Assembly: GCF_020193655.1 (NCBI RefSeq)
Contig: NZ_JADYVE010000001.1
Location: forward strand, 1,054,001-1,118,000
Length of the DNA: 64,000 nucleotides
Direction: 5' to 3'
From: Ensifer sp. IC3342
GTDB taxonomy: Bacteria > Pseudomonadota > Alphaproteobacteria > Rhizobiales > Rhizobiaceae
Each line of letters begins with the position of its first letter. Positions within the stretch are counted from its first letter, which is position 1. A program made the position numbers and the translations under genes. Below are positions 1-9,807 of this stretch, piece after piece. A model generated the notes under the pieces. It had not been told where the DNA came from. It made no database searches and worked only from the letters and a program-made list of their open reading frames with translations.

Positions 1-367
1 CCCCCTTTTGAAGCGCCCAGAGCAACAGGCCGAGATCGATCTCATGTTCCGCCAAGGTCCGTCGCGACCAACGCTGGCCCCATTGTCCGAGCGCCATGAT
101 GATCGGGACGAACTCTTTGCCGGCATGCGTCAACCGATAGGTCGAACCGCGCCCGTCGTCGGAAACGGACCGGACGATGACACCCTCCGCCTCGAGCTTC
201 TTCAGCCTCGACGAGAGGAGCGTCGGCGAAGCGAGGGGCACGCCGCGCTGCAGCTCGGAAAAGCGGGTGGCGCCGAACGCAAGGTCGCGCAGAATCAAAG
301 CCGTCCAGCGCTCGCAAAAGATCTCGGCGGCCTTGGCGATCGGGCAGAACTGGTTGTAGCTCCTCAT
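1..367 (-). CDS. HxlR-family transcriptional regulator (3' end beyond window)
   Basis: Reading the minus strand from an ATG at 365-367 gives an open frame of 122 codons that runs off the left edge. The protein starts MRSYNQFCPIAKAAEIFCER and contains the winged-helix signature of HxlR/DUF24 regulators: WTALILRDLAFGATRF, then the recognition region SPTLLSSRLKKLEAEGVI and the wing DDGRGSTYRLTHAG. HxlR proteins are small dimeric DNA-binding repressors or activators, often responding to reactive electrophiles, and usually control a neighbouring gene. The N-terminal Cys8 is the position that is redox-active in some members, so thiol sensing is possible but not shown. The target gene is not visible because the divergent side holds only a tRNA and a terminal gap. 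The family call is firm; the function is not. Confidence 0.85.
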   Translation of the reverse strand, partial: MRSYNQFCPIAKAAEIFCERWTALILRDLAFGATRFSELQRGVPLASPTLLSSRLKKLEAEGVIVRSVSDDGRGSTYRLTHAGKEFVPIIMALGQWGQRWSRRTLAEHEIDLGLLLWALQKG

Positions 368-639
368 CACGATCACTTCCTTTCGCGCGGCAGTCTACAC
401 CCGGCAGGAGTGCGATCCCACTACAGATCGTGAAGTAGCCACCGGGGCCGCCAAGTGGTGAAATGGCGCCATTGATGGCCGAAGGAGGGTATCATGTCGG
501 AACATGGCGGCGACGGGATCCAGGAACACAACCGCGACGTGATCATGTCGCTCGATCCCGCACGTTCGCAGGTGAATCGCTCCTCCCGGCTCCGCCTGAC
601 GCCAGGGAATCAATTCGAGAACAAGCAATTCGAAGGAAA

Positions 640-716
640 TGGCGCACCCGAAGAGATTCGAACTCCTGACCCCCAGATTCGTAGTCTGGTGCTCTATCCA
701 GCTGAGCTACGGGTGC
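640..716 (-). tRNA. tRNA-Arg (anticodon ACG)
   Basis: The minus strand reads a complete 77-nt cloverleaf. The acceptor arms GCACCCG and CGGGTGC pair perfectly, the D arm contains AGCTCAGCTGGATAGAGC, the anticodon loop reads CTACGAA, and the T arm contains GGTTCGAATC-type sequence (GAGTTCGAATCTC). The discriminator is G and CCA is encoded at 640-642. ACG is read as ICG after A34 deamination and decodes CGU, CGC and CGA. I see no integrase or attachment-site duplication next to it, although tRNA genes are frequent integration targets. Confidence 0.96.
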
Positions 717-884
717 TTGCCTGAAGCGGTGAGAACCGCTTGCGTGGCGATCCTCTACTGGGTCCTTTCGGCGATTGCAAGCGCCTTTCGGGAAAAAATT
801 TCATTTTTGCGACGACAGTGGATAAGGCGCGGAGAGAGCGATCCCGGCCCGGCGATAGGAACGCCGGTAGCCCGAGGAGCGATA

Positions 885-2366
885 TCAGGGCCGCGCCTTC
901 GAGCGAAAAGCATCCAACGGCACGGGGCGATCCGGCAGCTCGATGCGGAACAGCGTACCGGGCGTCGGCTTTTCGACGAGTGCGATCGTACCGCCATGGG
1001 CGAGCACCAGTTCGCGGGCAATGGCGAGTCCGAGGCCCGTGCCGCCGGAGCGCGCCGAGCCGCGAAAGGCAGCAAACAGGTTTTCGCGTGCCTTGGCCGG
1101 CATGCCCGGCCCCGTGTCGTCGATGGAAATTGTAACCACGCTTCCGGTTCGCATGGCCGAAACGGAGATCGACCTTGCGCGGCCGTCCTCCGGCTCGTGG
1201 TTCGTCAGCGCCTCTACGGCGTTGCGGCAGATATTGTGGACGACGCGAAAAAGCTGCTCGCTGTCGGCGTCGACCACGACGTCGTCCCGTATCTGGATGT
1301 CGAAATCGATACCGCTCTGGCGATCGATGGCGAGGAGTTCGGCGACATCCTCGACGAGCGGACGCAGCGCGACAAATCGGCGGTGCGGCTCTGCCTCGGC
1401 CGTGCGCCCGTAGGAGAGAACCTCCCGCGTATAACCGACGGCGCGGTCTATTGTCCTCAGCAGCGTCGGCGCGAAGCGCTTGACCACCGGATCATCGACA
1501 TCGGCGAGCCGGTCGGAGATGAGTTGCGCGGACGAGAGAATGTTGCGCATGTCGTGGTTGATCTTCGAAACCGCGAGGCCGAGTTCGGCGAGGCTCTTCT
1601 GCTGCTTCAAGGTTTTCTGCAGCTCACGCTGCATGCTTGCGAGGTGCTGACCGGCGACCGCCAGTTCATCGCCGCCCTCCGGCGGGACGAGGAGTCGCTC
1701 CGGATTGGACGGTTCTTCGGAAAACTCCTGCATGCTCGTCGTCATTCGCCTGATCGGCACGATCAGCATGCGGTTGATGGCGAGGAAGATCAGTGCCGCC
1801 GTGATCAGCGAAATCGCAATCGACAGAAGGAAGACATTGCGCGAATAGACGAGCATGGCCTTGCGCAGGCCGGCATCCTTCATCACCAGTTCGATCGTCG
1901 CATCGCTTTCGCCGAGCGGGCCGTAGACGCGCACGATTCGCTTGCCGCCGAAGAGCAGCGTGTCGAACGCATCGCGAATTGCAGCGACGGGGGTGAAGTT
2001 GGCGATGTCGTATTCGCCATCGATTGCCGGCGGCATGTCGACGGTGGCGATCATCCGCGACGCGTCCTTGCGGCGAATGACGATGGCCTTGGTCCCAGTA
2101 GCCATCAACGTGTCACGCTGCACTGCCCGCGGAAGCTCGACATTCTGCAGTCCGTCGACCACGACGGCCGCAGCGGCCACCGTGTTCAGCCGATCCTGAA
2201 GCCAGCGGATCCGCATGTTGGCGACCGACGGCACGAAAATCAGCACCTCCGCCAGCATGACGAATGCCACGGTCAAAAGCAGCAACTTGCCGGAGAGCCC
2301 GCGGAGGAACCCCGCGGCCGCTCGGGGCATCGCACTCGCATTGGCCGGACGCGCGTCTTCCACCAT
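885..2366 (-). CDS. Membrane sensor histidine kinase, orphan
   Basis: The 493-residue protein has a transmembrane segment at about 25-46, a roughly 125-residue periplasmic sensor region, a second membrane segment at about 178-197 and a HAMP-like linker up to 225. The phosphoacceptor is His271 in SKINHDMRNILSS. The ATPase domain has an N box HNICRNAVEAL (377-387), a G1 box DTGPGMP (417-423) and a G2 box GGTGLGLAIA (441-450). It is therefore predicted to sense an envelope signal and autophosphorylate. It is the third gene of a minus-strand operon, 23 nt after a flavoprotein and downstream of a TVP38 membrane protein. No response regulator is present in the operon, so its partner must be elsewhere. 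The periplasmic region matches no ligand domain I recognise. Confidence 0.9.
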   Translation of the reverse strand: MVEDARPANASAMPRAAAGFLRGLSGKLLLLTVAFVMLAEVLIFVPSVANMRIRWLQDRLNTVAAAAVVVDGLQNVELPRAVQRDTLMATGTKAIVIRRKDASRMIATVDMPPAIDGEYDIANFTPVAAIRDAFDTLLFGGKRIVRVYGPLGESDATIELVMKDAGLRKAMLVYSRNVFLLSIAISLITAALIFLAINRMLIVPIRRMTTSMQEFSEEPSNPERLLVPPEGGDELAVAGQHLASMQRELQKTLKQQKSLAELGLAVSKINHDMRNILSSAQLISDRLADVDDPVVKRFAPTLLRTIDRAVGYTREVLSYGRTAEAEPHRRFVALRPLVEDVAELLAIDRQSGIDFDIQIRDDVVVDADSEQLFRVVHNICRNAVEALTNHEPEDGRARSISVSAMRTGSVVTISIDDTGPGMPAKARENLFAAFRGSARSGGTGLGLAIARELVLAHGGTIALVEKPTPGTLFRIELPDRPVPLDAFRSKARP

Positions 2367-2389
2367 AACTCTAGAACATTCCCTGCAAC

Positions 2390-3814
2390 TCAGCCGAGAT
2401 ACCGCAGCATTCCGATCACGGATCGAACGAGCGGATTTCGTGCCATGGGGGCATAATAGGAGATCGATGCCTGTTTTCCAATCTCGGACAAGGTGGGGTA
2501 GGGCGCCACATAGCCGCGGAAATGCTTGAGCGTCAGCCGATTGGCGACGGCGAAAGCAAAGCCGTTGATCATCTCTCCGGCACCAGCTCCAGCAATCGCA
2601 GCACCGAGGATCCGTCCGCGCCGACCGACGGTGATCTTGATCAGGCCCCGACAGAGCCCATCGGTGCGGGCGCGGTCGTTGGCGGAAAAGTCCCAGCGGA
2701 CGATATCAACCGGACCCGACTTTTCCCGCGCCTCCGCCTCGCCGAGACCGACCTGCGCGAGTTCCGGATCCGTAAACGTAACCCTCGGAACGATGTCGCG
2801 GTCTTCGCCCGCCGGGAGGCGGAACAGGATCTGCTGCAGCACGAGCCGCGCATGATAGCTCGCGACATGGGTGAACTGCAGGCCACCTGCGGCATCGCCG
2901 ATCGCATAGACACGGCGATTGCTTGTACGGAGATCCGTGCCAACGGCGATCCCCTTCGCGTCGTAACGAATACCGGCGGCGTCGAGATCGAGAGAAGCGT
3001 GATTGGGCGCACGTCCGGCGGCCAGCAACAGGTCGCTGCCATCGACATAAAAACGCCCTTGCGTGTTTTCGCAATGCAGCCGCACGCCGACAGCGCGCCG
3101 CTCGACGGACAGGATGGCGGTTTCCTCGTGAAGAACCGTACCTTCGGCCCTGATCACGTCTAGAACGATCGCGACCAGTTCCGGATCGCTGCTTGAAAGC
3201 GCCTTGCCGCTCTCGAGGACCGTCGCTCGTGCTCCGAGCCGGCGATAAGCCTGGGCCATTTCCAGCCCGACCGGTCCGGCACCGACGATGACGAGATGTT
3301 CCGGCAGCCGCTTGAGATCGAAGAGCGTCTCATTGGTGAGATACGGCGCATCGGCGAGCCCGGGAATTGCGGGAACGGCCGGCGACGAGCCGGTGGCGAT
3401 CACGAAGCGCCGAGCCTGAATGCGGTGATCGCCGGCCGCGACCGTCCGGTCGTCGACGAAGCGGGCTGCATCGGCGATGACTTTCACGCCGAGGCTCTCG
3501 AAGCGTTCGGCTGAATCATGCGGTGCGATTGCGCCGATGACCGCATGGACCCGCGCCTGCAATCGCTCGTAGTCGACGATCGGCTCGCCCGCCGCGATAC
3601 CGAATTCCTCTGCCGAGCGAATTGCCTGCGCGTGTTTCGCGGCCGCGATCAACGCCTTCGACGGCACGCAGCCAAAGTTCAGGCAATCCCCGCCCATTCG
3701 GCCGCGTTCGACCAGAACGACCGGCACGCCGAAGGCCGCGGCGCCCGCGGCCACCGACAGGCCGGCCGCACCACCGCCGATTACGCAGATATCCGGATTG
3801 AGGACCTTCGCCAC
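2390..3814 (-). CDS. FAD-dependent pyridine nucleotide-disulfide oxidoreductase (mercuric reductase-like)
   Basis: The 474-residue protein has an FAD-binding Rossmann motif VIGGGAAGLS (11-20), a redox-active disulfide Cys44-x4-Cys49 in GGDCLNFGCVPSKAL, an NAD(P)H-binding motif VIVGAGPVGLE near 180, a second FAD segment YAIGDAAGG near 305 and a C-terminal dimerisation domain. This is the layout of lipoamide dehydrogenase, glutathione reductase and MerA. The usual C-terminal HPT catalytic base is replaced: the sequence reads APYPTLSEIGK, with Tyr in place of His. MerA-specific N-terminal and C-terminal cysteine pairs are absent, so mercury reduction is unlikely. It starts 16 nt after the TVP38 gene, an association that is common in proteobacteria. 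The physiological substrate is unknown; reduction of a thiol or quinone substrate is inferred. Confidence 0.88.
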   Translation of the reverse strand: MAKVLNPDICVIGGGAAGLSVAAGAAAFGVPVVLVERGRMGGDCLNFGCVPSKALIAAAKHAQAIRSAEEFGIAAGEPIVDYERLQARVHAVIGAIAPHDSAERFESLGVKVIADAARFVDDRTVAAGDHRIQARRFVIATGSSPAVPAIPGLADAPYLTNETLFDLKRLPEHLVIVGAGPVGLEMAQAYRRLGARATVLESGKALSSSDPELVAIVLDVIRAEGTVLHEETAILSVERRAVGVRLHCENTQGRFYVDGSDLLLAAGRAPNHASLDLDAAGIRYDAKGIAVGTDLRTSNRRVYAIGDAAGGLQFTHVASYHARLVLQQILFRLPAGEDRDIVPRVTFTDPELAQVGLGEAEAREKSGPVDIVRWDFSANDRARTDGLCRGLIKITVGRRGRILGAAIAGAGAGEMINGFAFAVANRLTLKHFRGYVAPYPTLSEIGKQASISYYAPMARNPLVRSVIGMLRYLG

Positions 3815-3830
3815 GCCGCTTTCCGCCCCG

Positions 3831-4628
3831 TCAGACCGTCTTGCGGCGCGACTGTATTATCTTGAACGCCAGAGGCAATGCCGCGATGAGCGCCAGCGCC
3901 GCAAGCCCCAGTGAAATATCCCTCGTCGCGAAATCCGAAAGCGTAAGCTCGCCGCCGGTCGCCGCCGAGCGGGCGATCACATTGTCGAGGCTGCGACCGA
4001 GCCAGGCATAGGCGAGTGTGCCCGGCACGATGCCGATCAGCGTCGCGGCAGCGAAAGTGCGCAGTCGCACGTCAAAGAATGCAGGTGCGATATTGACGAC
4101 GAAGAAGGGAAAGATTGGCGCCAGCCGCAAGATCAGGAGGTAAAGGAACGCATTGCGCCGGAAGCCCTCCGCCAGCCGCTCCAGGAAGCGCCCGGCACGC
4201 GGGCGCAGGAGGTCACCGAGAACCCCGCGCGCGGCAAGGAACAGGAGACAGGATCCCAGCGTCGCCGCGGCGATCGCAATAATTCCGCCCGTGACACAGC
4301 CGAACAGGAATCCGGAAAATATGGTCAACACCGATGCAGCCGGGATCGAGAAGACCACTACGGCGACATAGGCCGCAAAGAAGGCGGACCCGGCTCGGAG
4401 CGGGTAGAAATCGACATAGGCGCTCAGGAGCTCGCGGTGACGGACAAGCGCCGTCAACGAAAGATAGTCCGGCAGGCCGAACGCATAACAAGCGGCACCA
4501 CCGGCAACGAGAAGAGCGAATGGCACGAACCGCCACGGCGAACGGCGTGGCGCATGTTCTGCGTCGCTGCGCCCGGACGAAGAGTTCAGGGCCGCTCCTT
4601 CTGCCCCGTTTCTGACACCATTGTTCAT
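3831..4628 (-). CDS. TVP38/TMEM64 (DedA superfamily) inner-membrane protein
   Basis: The 265-residue protein has a polar N-terminal tail of about 30 residues followed by five or six hydrophobic segments. The family signature region includes SIPAASVLTIFSGFLFG and, further on, LRLAPIFPFFVVNIAPAFF, matching the re-entrant loop motifs of the VTT/DedA superfamily, whose members act as phospholipid scramblases or flippases or in envelope homeostasis. It is the first gene of the operon with the flavoprotein and the histidine kinase. Because many bacteria encode or even fuse TVP38 and FAD-disulfide reductase proteins, they probably act together, but the biochemical link is unknown. The start is the ATG at 4626-4628; the longer polar N-terminus could mean an internal start. 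Confidence 0.86.
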   Translation of the reverse strand: MNNGVRNGAEGAALNSSSGRSDAEHAPRRSPWRFVPFALLVAGGAACYAFGLPDYLSLTALVRHRELLSAYVDFYPLRAGSAFFAAYVAVVVFSIPAASVLTIFSGFLFGCVTGGIIAIAAATLGSCLLFLAARGVLGDLLRPRAGRFLERLAEGFRRNAFLYLLILRLAPIFPFFVVNIAPAFFDVRLRTFAAATLIGIVPGTLAYAWLGRSLDNVIARSAATGGELTLSDFATRDISLGLAALALIAALPLAFKIIQSRRKTV

Positions 4629-4868
4629 GCGGCTTTGCTTTCGGCGAGATCTACCTCTGAGTTAGAGGGAATCCGGACCCGGAACCAATAACGAATGGTC
4701 GCGCCGTCAAACGTCAACGTGAACGGTTCGCCATGACAACTCACGTTGCCGTGAAAAGGAGAACCATCGTCTTTGGCATTGCTGGGGCAGTTGCCCCAAG
4801 GTTTTTCCCGCGGAGAACCGAGAGGGCCCTCCACGGGGAAATATCGTGATGTCAAACGCTCCGGAGCC

Positions 4869-6863
4869 TCAGAATTCCTCCCAATCATCCCGCGCCGCCG
4901 CGGCACCGCCGCCGAAGGCTCGAGCGACGCTGCCCATCATACGCCGGGCGGGCGAAGCAACGGGACGGCTCGTTTCCTTTGCCGGCGCGATTACCCCGGC
5001 GCCATCGCGGTCGACCTTGAAGTAGGCGATCAGGTCCGCAAGGTTGCCGGTTTCAGCTGAAAGTTTGTGGGTCGCGGCGTTCGCCTCTTCGACCATTGCC
5101 GCATTGCGCTGGGTGACCTGGTCCATTTGGTTGACGGCCGTGCTGACTTCGGCAAGCCCGGTCGACTGCTCGCGTGCGGCCGTCGCTATCGAGTGGATAT
5201 GGTCGTTGATCTTCAGGACACGCGTTTCGATTTCGCCGAGCGCGGTTCCCGTCGCCTGGACAAGTTTGACCCCGGTCGCGACTTCGCTGCCCGACTTCGA
5301 AATCAGCGCCTTGATGTCCTTGGCGGCACTTGCAGCGCGTTGAGCGAGTTCACGCACCTCCTGTGCCACAACTGCAAATCCCTTGCCGGCGTCACCCGCG
5401 CGCGCTGCTTCGACGCCCGCGTTCAGCGCCAGAAGGTTGGTCTGGAAGGCGATTTCATCGATAACGTTGGTGATCTGGCCGATTTCGTTCGAGGCCTGTT
5501 CGATGCGGCCCATCGCCTCGACCGCACTGCGCACAACGGAAGCGGACTCGGCAGCGCTTTGATTGGCCTCGGTGACCATGACCGATGCTTCCTGCGCCCT
5601 TTCGGTTGAGCTGCGTACGGCGGCCGTGATCTCGTCGAGCGCGGCCGAGGTTTCCTCGAGCGAAGCGGCCTGCTGCTCCGTGCGTTTCGACAGGTCGTCC
5701 GCGGCTGAGCGCAATTCAGATGCGTTGCCATTGATCGAGTCGGTCGTTGTGCGCACCTCGCGCAGGGTCCTCTGCAAGGTCGTAAGTGTGTCGTTGACGT
5801 TCTTCTGCAACTCCGCGAAGGCGCCCTGGAATCGGCCGTTCATGCTTTGCGTCAGGTCGCCGGCGGCAAGGCTTGCGATGACCCGCCGCGTTTCGGAGAT
5901 GCCGCTGTCGACGCTGCCGACGAGCTCGTTGACGCTCGCGGCAAAGCGGTTGAGATCGTCGTTGCCGTAGTCCTTGCTGATGCGCTTGGTGAAATCGCCC
6001 GCGGCGGCCGCCGAAACGACAACGCCGATGCTTGACTGGAGATCGGCGCTTTTTTCCCTGAGCGCCGCTTCCTGGGCGTTGAGTTCACGCACCGCGAGGC
6101 CGTTCTGTTTGAAGATACCGACGGCGGCAGCCATGTCGCCGATCTCGTCCTTGCGGCCGTCGAAGGGCACGTCGACGGAAAGATCACCTCCGGCAAGCTG
6201 TTTCATGACGCCCGTCAGGTCGAGGATCGGCCGGCTGAGCTGGTTGGTGCCGATATAGAAGGCCGTACCGATGCCTGCGACAAGGCCGAGGCCGGCAATG
6301 CCGAGTACAACGAGAACAATGGAGCGCCGAAAGGCTGCGATCTCGTTCGTAATCGCTTCAAGCGACTCGAGATTGGCGTCCACGACCCTGTCTATCTCGG
6401 CCTGGAAGGCCTTGCGGTTGGCGCGATTGGCGTCGTTGTTGCCCTGCTCGTTGGCAGCCTGCGGCGAAACCTCTTGGCCGAGACGGGCCGTCTCGGAACG
6501 GAAGGTTTTGAATTCATCCGCGCGCTTCACGAGCGCATCGAAGGACGAGAGCTTGTCGACAGGAACCAGCGGACGCCAGTCTTTGAGCAGTGCGTCGATC
6601 TTGTCGAGGTTCTTGAGGAGACCCTCTGCAAAGGGCTTTGCTTTTTCGATCGTCGGCGCGGCATAGATACCGCGCGATTCCATGACGACTCCGGTCACCA
6701 GGCGATTGAGCCGCTCACCCTTGAACGCCCGGTCGGATGCGTTCTGGTATTGATGAAGCTTGTCGTTGTACTGCGACACGATCAACAACGACATGCCGGT
6801 AATGACGATCGCAAGCAGGCTCATAATGCCGACGATCAAGTAGATTTTTCCACGAATTTTCAT
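4869..6863 (-). CDS. Methyl-accepting chemotaxis protein with C-terminal pentapeptide
   Basis: The 664-residue chemoreceptor has a membrane segment at 8-30, a periplasmic helical ligand-binding domain of about 150 residues (four-helix-bundle type by its composition), a second membrane segment near 185-205, a HAMP domain beginning [20 protein letters not shown] and a second HAMP-like repeat ([10 protein letters not shown], then [14 protein letters not shown]). The cytoplasmic hairpin tip contains the near-invariant [20 protein letters not shown]. It ends in DDWEEF, a tether of the xWxxF type that binds CheR or CheB. It would bind an extracellular ligand and control CheA. It is monocistronic, with no che genes nearby. 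The ligand cannot be read from the sequence. Confidence 0.93.
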   Translation of the reverse strand: MKIRGKIYLIVGIMSLLAIVITGMSLLIVSQYNDKLHQYQNASDRAFKGERLNRLVTGVVMESRGIYAAPTIEKAKPFAEGLLKNLDKIDALLKDWRPLVPVDKLSSFDALVKRADEFKTFRSETARLGQEVSPQAANEQGNNDANRANRKAFQAEIDRVVDANLESLEAITNEIAAFRRSIVLVVLGIAGLGLVAGIGTAFYIGTNQLSRPILDLTGVMKQLAGGDLSVDVPFDGRKDEIGDMAAAVGIFKQNGLAVRELNAQEAALREKSADLQSSIGVVVSAAAAGDFTKRISKDYGNDDLNRFAASVNELVGSVDSGISETRRVIASLAAGDLTQSMNGRFQGAFAELQKNVNDTLTTLQRTLREVRTTTDSINGNASELRSAADDLSKRTEQQAASLEETSAALDEITAAVRSSTERAQEASVMVTEANQSAAESASVVRSAVEAMGRIEQASNEIGQITNVIDEIAFQTNLLALNAGVEAARAGDAGKGFAVVAQEVRELAQRAASAAKDIKALISKSGSEVATGVKLVQATGTALGEIETRVLKINDHIHSIATAAREQSTGLAEVSTAVNQMDQVTQRNAAMVEEANAATHKLSAETGNLADLIAYFKVDRDGAGVIAPAKETSRPVASPARRMMGSVARAFGGGAAAARDDWEEF

Positions 6864-7318
6864 TTCCTGCCCCCACCGCGTACTCGCCCAAAACGGGAAC
6901 TAGTTCGCGCACCACACGTATTTGATTAAATTCTAAAATACATGTGGTTAACAAAAGATCTCACGGATCCGGCCGACTTCTAGCGAGCCCGGATTAGGTG
7001 TTCGTTCACCAATCTGCGGTACGCGCGGCGCGCCTGATGGAACGCTGTCGGCTCGGCGGTCGAATTGTCGCGGCGCCGGGCGTCAACAGTCGCAGATCTG
7101 GATGCACGATCTCGAAGGAACGCCTCTGGCCCCGGCTATCCAGGTCGTCGGCGCAACCGAAAGCCCGTCGGGAATTGACTTTGCCGGACATTTGTCCTTA
7201 TAAGCCGCGCACGTCCGGTCGAGCCATCCTGCCCGCAAGGCGGAGCTGTGCCCGGTTACGTAAACGCTCTTGCACTATGCAAACTCAAGAAGGGCCGCAC
7301 ACCGCGGTATTTAAATAA
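6864..7318. other. Intergenic region between divergent mcp and rpmH
   Basis: This 455-bp gap separates the chemoreceptor start from rpmH on the opposite strand. The mcp side (6900-6960) is AT-rich and probably holds its promoter. The rpmH side has a sigma-70-like promoter at 7175-7203. A 106-codon open frame at 6998-7318 has no ribosome binding site, an arginine-rich composition and overlaps the promoter, so I do not call it a gene. I see no RNA structure that I can name. Confidence 0.6.
7175..7203 (+). promoter_or_regulatory. Sigma-70-type promoter of rpmH
   Basis: TTGACT at 7175-7180 and TTATAA at 7198-7203 are separated by 17 bp. This is close to the housekeeping consensus and lies about 115 bp upstream of the rpmH start, leaving a leader of roughly 110 nt. 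It would drive rpmH-rnpA-yidC. Inferred from sequence only. Confidence 0.55.
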
Positions 7319-7453
7319 ATGAAGCGTACCTACCAACCGTCCAAGCTTGTTCGCAAGCGCCGTCACGGCTTCCGTGCACGCATGTCCACCAAGGGTGGCC
7401 GCAAGGTCCTCGCAGCCCGCCGGGCTCGTGGCCGCAAGCGTCTCTCGGCCTAA
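7319..7453 (+). CDS. rpmH: 50S ribosomal protein bL34
   Basis: The 44-residue protein [20 protein letters not shown]... ends in GRKRLSA. It is the complete bL34 sequence: very basic, with the conserved MKRTYQPS start and the [11 protein letters not shown] block. It binds 23S rRNA in the large subunit. The gene is shorter than most gene finders' cut-off. It sits 20 nt upstream of the longest rnpA frame, which is the near-universal rpmH-rnpA order, and both are probably transcribed from the promoter about 115 bp upstream. Confidence 0.98.
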   Translation: MKRTYQPSKLVRKRRHGFRARMSTKGGRKVLAARRARGRKRLSA

Positions 7454-7473
7454 GCCGAGCTTGCCCGAAACCT

Positions 7474-7872
7474 ATGTCCGGGCACATGACGTCAGATAAA
7501 GACAAGATGACTGTCGGGCGGCTGAAAAGCCGTCCGCAGTTTTTGGCCGTCAGAGCTGGAGAAAGCCGCAAAGGCCCACTATTTCTCCTCGAAGTGCTCG
7601 ACCGCAAGGATCTGGAAGGTGATGCCCGCGTCGGCTTCACAGTCACCAAGAAGCACGGCAATGCCGTAGAGCGCAACCGAATGCGCCGACGCCTCAAAGA
7701 AGCAGTGCGGCTTTCAGCCGGGTTTGCAATGAAACCCGGACACGACTATGTGATTGTCGCCCGACGCGATCTGCTGCATGCCCCCTTCGACACATTGACG
7801 CGGGCGCTCTGCGATCGCATCGAAAACAAGCCGAAACAGAAGCGGCCTTCGGCCGGTTCCAGGAAACCATGA
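7474..7872 (+). CDS. rnpA: Ribonuclease P protein component
   Basis: RnpA is the protein cofactor of the RNase P ribozyme that removes tRNA 5' leaders. The protein is basic, with [12 protein letters not shown] near the N-terminus, [21 protein letters not shown] containing the RNR signature, and [17 protein letters not shown] near the C-terminus. The longest frame gives 132 residues. In-frame ATGs at 7486 and 7507 are alternatives and none of the three has a strong ribosome binding site, so the start is uncertain. The stop overlaps the yidC start (ATGA at 7869-7872), pointing to translational coupling with the membrane insertase. Confidence 0.95.
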   Translation: MSGHMTSDKDKMTVGRLKSRPQFLAVRAGESRKGPLFLLEVLDRKDLEGDARVGFTVTKKHGNAVERNRMRRRLKEAVRLSAGFAMKPGHDYVIVARRDLLHAPFDTLTRALCDRIENKPKQKRPSAGSRKP

Positions 7873-9656
7873 TGGAAAACAACCGCAATTATTTCGTGGC
7901 GATTGCACTGTCCGTGCTGATCCTCGTCGCTTGGCAATTTTTCTATGTCAACCCGAGGATCGAGAAGGACCGCATCGCTGCGGAGCAGGCCCAGCAGACG
8001 CAACAGGCCCAACCTCAGGGCGGTACGCAGCAGGCGACACCGGGCCAGGCGCCTGGCGGCGGTGCCATCCCGGGCGCCGGCGAAAGCCGCGACCAGGCAA
8101 TCGCCAAGTCTGCACGCGTTGCGATCGACACACCGGCGCTTTCCGGCTCCATCAACCTGACCGGCGCACGCTTCGACGACCTGAAGCTCAAGGGCTACCG
8201 CGAAACCGTCGACCCGAAGAGCCCCATCATCACCCTCTTGAGCCCGGCGGATACCGCCGACGGCTATTTCACCGAAATCGGCTACATCGGTAACGACGCG
8301 ACCGGCTCGGTGCCGGATCCGCAGACCGTGTGGACGCTTTCAGGCGGCGACAAGCTCACCACTTCCACGCCGGTGACGCTGACCTACACGAACGACAGGG
8401 GGATCACTTTCACCCGGACGATCTCGGTCGACGACCGCTACATGTTCCAGGTGATCGACAGCATCAAGAACGGAACCTCGGCACCGATTTCGCTCTCCTC
8501 CTACGGCCGCGTCACCCGCTTCAATAAGCCGACCACGCCGAGCATCTATGTCCTGCACGAGGGCTTCATCGGCGTTGCCGGCGACAATGGCCTGCAGGAA
8601 TACGGATACTCGGATGTCGAGGACGAGAAGAGCGTAGAACCCGGCAAGGCGACCGGCGGCTGGCTCGGCATAACCGACAAATATTGGGCAACCGCGGTCG
8701 TTCCGCCGCAGGAGACGCCCTTCGACACCCGCTTCTCACACTTCACTGATGGCCGCGCCCGCTATCAGAGCGACTACAAGGCCGATGCGATCACCATTGC
8801 GCCCGGCCAGAGCTCGGAGGTCAAGAACCTCGTCTTCGCCGGCGCCAAGGAAGTTCCCGTCGTCGACAACTACGAGGTAGCCTACTCGATCCCGAACTTC
8901 GACAAACTGATCGACTGGGGCTGGTTTTACTTCATCACCAAGCCGATGTTCAAAATGATGGATTTCTTCTTCCGTCTTGTCGGCAATTTCGGCGTCGCGA
9001 TCCTGATCACGACGATCGTCGTCAAGCTTCTCTTCTTCCCGCTCGCCAACAAGCAATATGCGTCGATGGCGAATATGAAGAAGGTCCAGCCGAAGATGGA
9101 GGAACTGAAGAAGAAATTCGGCGACGACCGCATGGGTCTGCAGCAGGCGATGATGCAGCTCTACAAGGACGAGAAGATCAACCCGCTGGCGGGCTGCTGG
9201 CCGATCCTCATCCAGATCCCGGTGTTCTTCGCGCTCTACAAGGTGATCTACATCACCATCGAGATGCGCCATGCGCCGTTCTTCGGCTGGATCCAGGACC
9301 TTTCCGCTCCGGACCCGACGACGATATTCAACCTGTTCGGACTGCTGCCTTTCGACGTACCGGTGTTCCTGCACCTTGGTGTCTGGCCGCTCATCATGGG
9401 CGTCACCATGTTCCTGCAGATGCGCATGAACCCGACGCCGCCGGATCCGACCCAGGCGATGCTGTTTACCTGGATGCCGGTGGTCTTCACCTTCATGCTG
9501 GCGTCCTTCCCGGCAGGTCTCGTGATCTACTGGGCTTGGAACAACACGCTGTCGATCCTCCAGCAGGGCATCATCATGAAGCGCCAGGGCGTGAAGATCG
9601 AGCTCTTCGACAACCTCAAATCGCTGTTCGCGAAGAAACCCAAACCGGCGGAATAG
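7869..9656 (+). CDS. yidC: Membrane protein insertase YidC/Oxa1
   Basis: The 595-residue protein has an N-terminal membrane anchor ([19 protein letters not shown]), a Gln/Pro/Gly-rich linker at about 45-75, a large periplasmic beta-sandwich P1 domain to about 345 and a C-terminal five-helix insertase core. The core starts with [20 protein letters not shown], has a cytoplasmic hairpin with [18 protein letters not shown], and contains the conserved [20 protein letters not shown]. It inserts inner-membrane proteins alone or with SecYEG. Length and layout are typical of Gram-negative YidC. It overlaps rnpA by 4 nt and is followed by a strong terminator. Confidence 0.98.
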   Translation: MMENNRNYFVAIALSVLILVAWQFFYVNPRIEKDRIAAEQAQQTQQAQPQGGTQQATPGQAPGGGAIPGAGESRDQAIAKSARVAIDTPALSGSINLTGARFDDLKLKGYRETVDPKSPIITLLSPADTADGYFTEIGYIGNDATGSVPDPQTVWTLSGGDKLTTSTPVTLTYTNDRGITFTRTISVDDRYMFQVIDSIKNGTSAPISLSSYGRVTRFNKPTTPSIYVLHEGFIGVAGDNGLQEYGYSDVEDEKSVEPGKATGGWLGITDKYWATAVVPPQETPFDTRFSHFTDGRARYQSDYKADAITIAPGQSSEVKNLVFAGAKEVPVVDNYEVAYSIPNFDKLIDWGWFYFITKPMFKMMDFFFRLVGNFGVAILITTIVVKLLFFPLANKQYASMANMKKVQPKMEELKKKFGDDRMGLQQAMMQLYKDEKINPLAGCWPILIQIPVFFALYKVIYITIEMRHAPFFGWIQDLSAPDPTTIFNLFGLLPFDVPVFLHLGVWPLIMGVTMFLQMRMNPTPPDPTQAMLFTWMPVVFTFMLASFPAGLVIYWAWNNTLSILQQGIIMKRQGVKIELFDNLKSLFAKKPKPAE

Positions 9657-9681
9657 CCGCCGGCTCTCGTCCGCTTCAAAG

Positions 9682-9713
9682 GCCCCGGATCGAACGATCC
9701 GGGGCTTTTTCTT
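9682..9713 (+). terminator. Rho-independent terminator after yidC
   Basis: A perfect inverted repeat, GCCCCGGATCG (9682-9692) and CGATCCGGGGC (9695-9705), is followed by TTTTTCTTT. It lies 26 nt after the yidC stop and closes the rpmH-rnpA-yidC unit. Confidence 0.9.
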
Positions 9714-9807
9714 TATTCTTCCGCTTTGCGACAACCGCTTGTCGCGAACGCCTGCGCCTGCAACCGGCGAGCGCCTTATTGTCTGCCGGTTCCGATCCGG
9801 GGGTCCG

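Noticed and set aside
640-716. tRNA-Arg as an integration site for a genomic island
   Set aside because: No integrase, direct repeat of the tRNA 3' end, or composition change is visible on either side.
639-2456. 605-codon open frame on the plus strand opposite the histidine kinase
   Set aside because: It is antisense to a gene with full kinase motifs, begins inside the tRNA and is rich in Arg and Asp, as expected from GC-rich reverse frames.
4625-4906. 93-codon minus-strand frame between the mcp and TVP38 genes
   Set aside because: Overlaps the 3' end of the mcp, lacks a clear ribosome site and resembles no family; the C-terminal half (FTLTFDGATIRYWFRVRIP) looks protein-like, so a decayed small gene cannot be fully excluded.
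6998-7318. 106-codon frame upstream of rpmH
   Set aside because: Contains the rpmH promoter, is Arg-rich and has no ribosome site.
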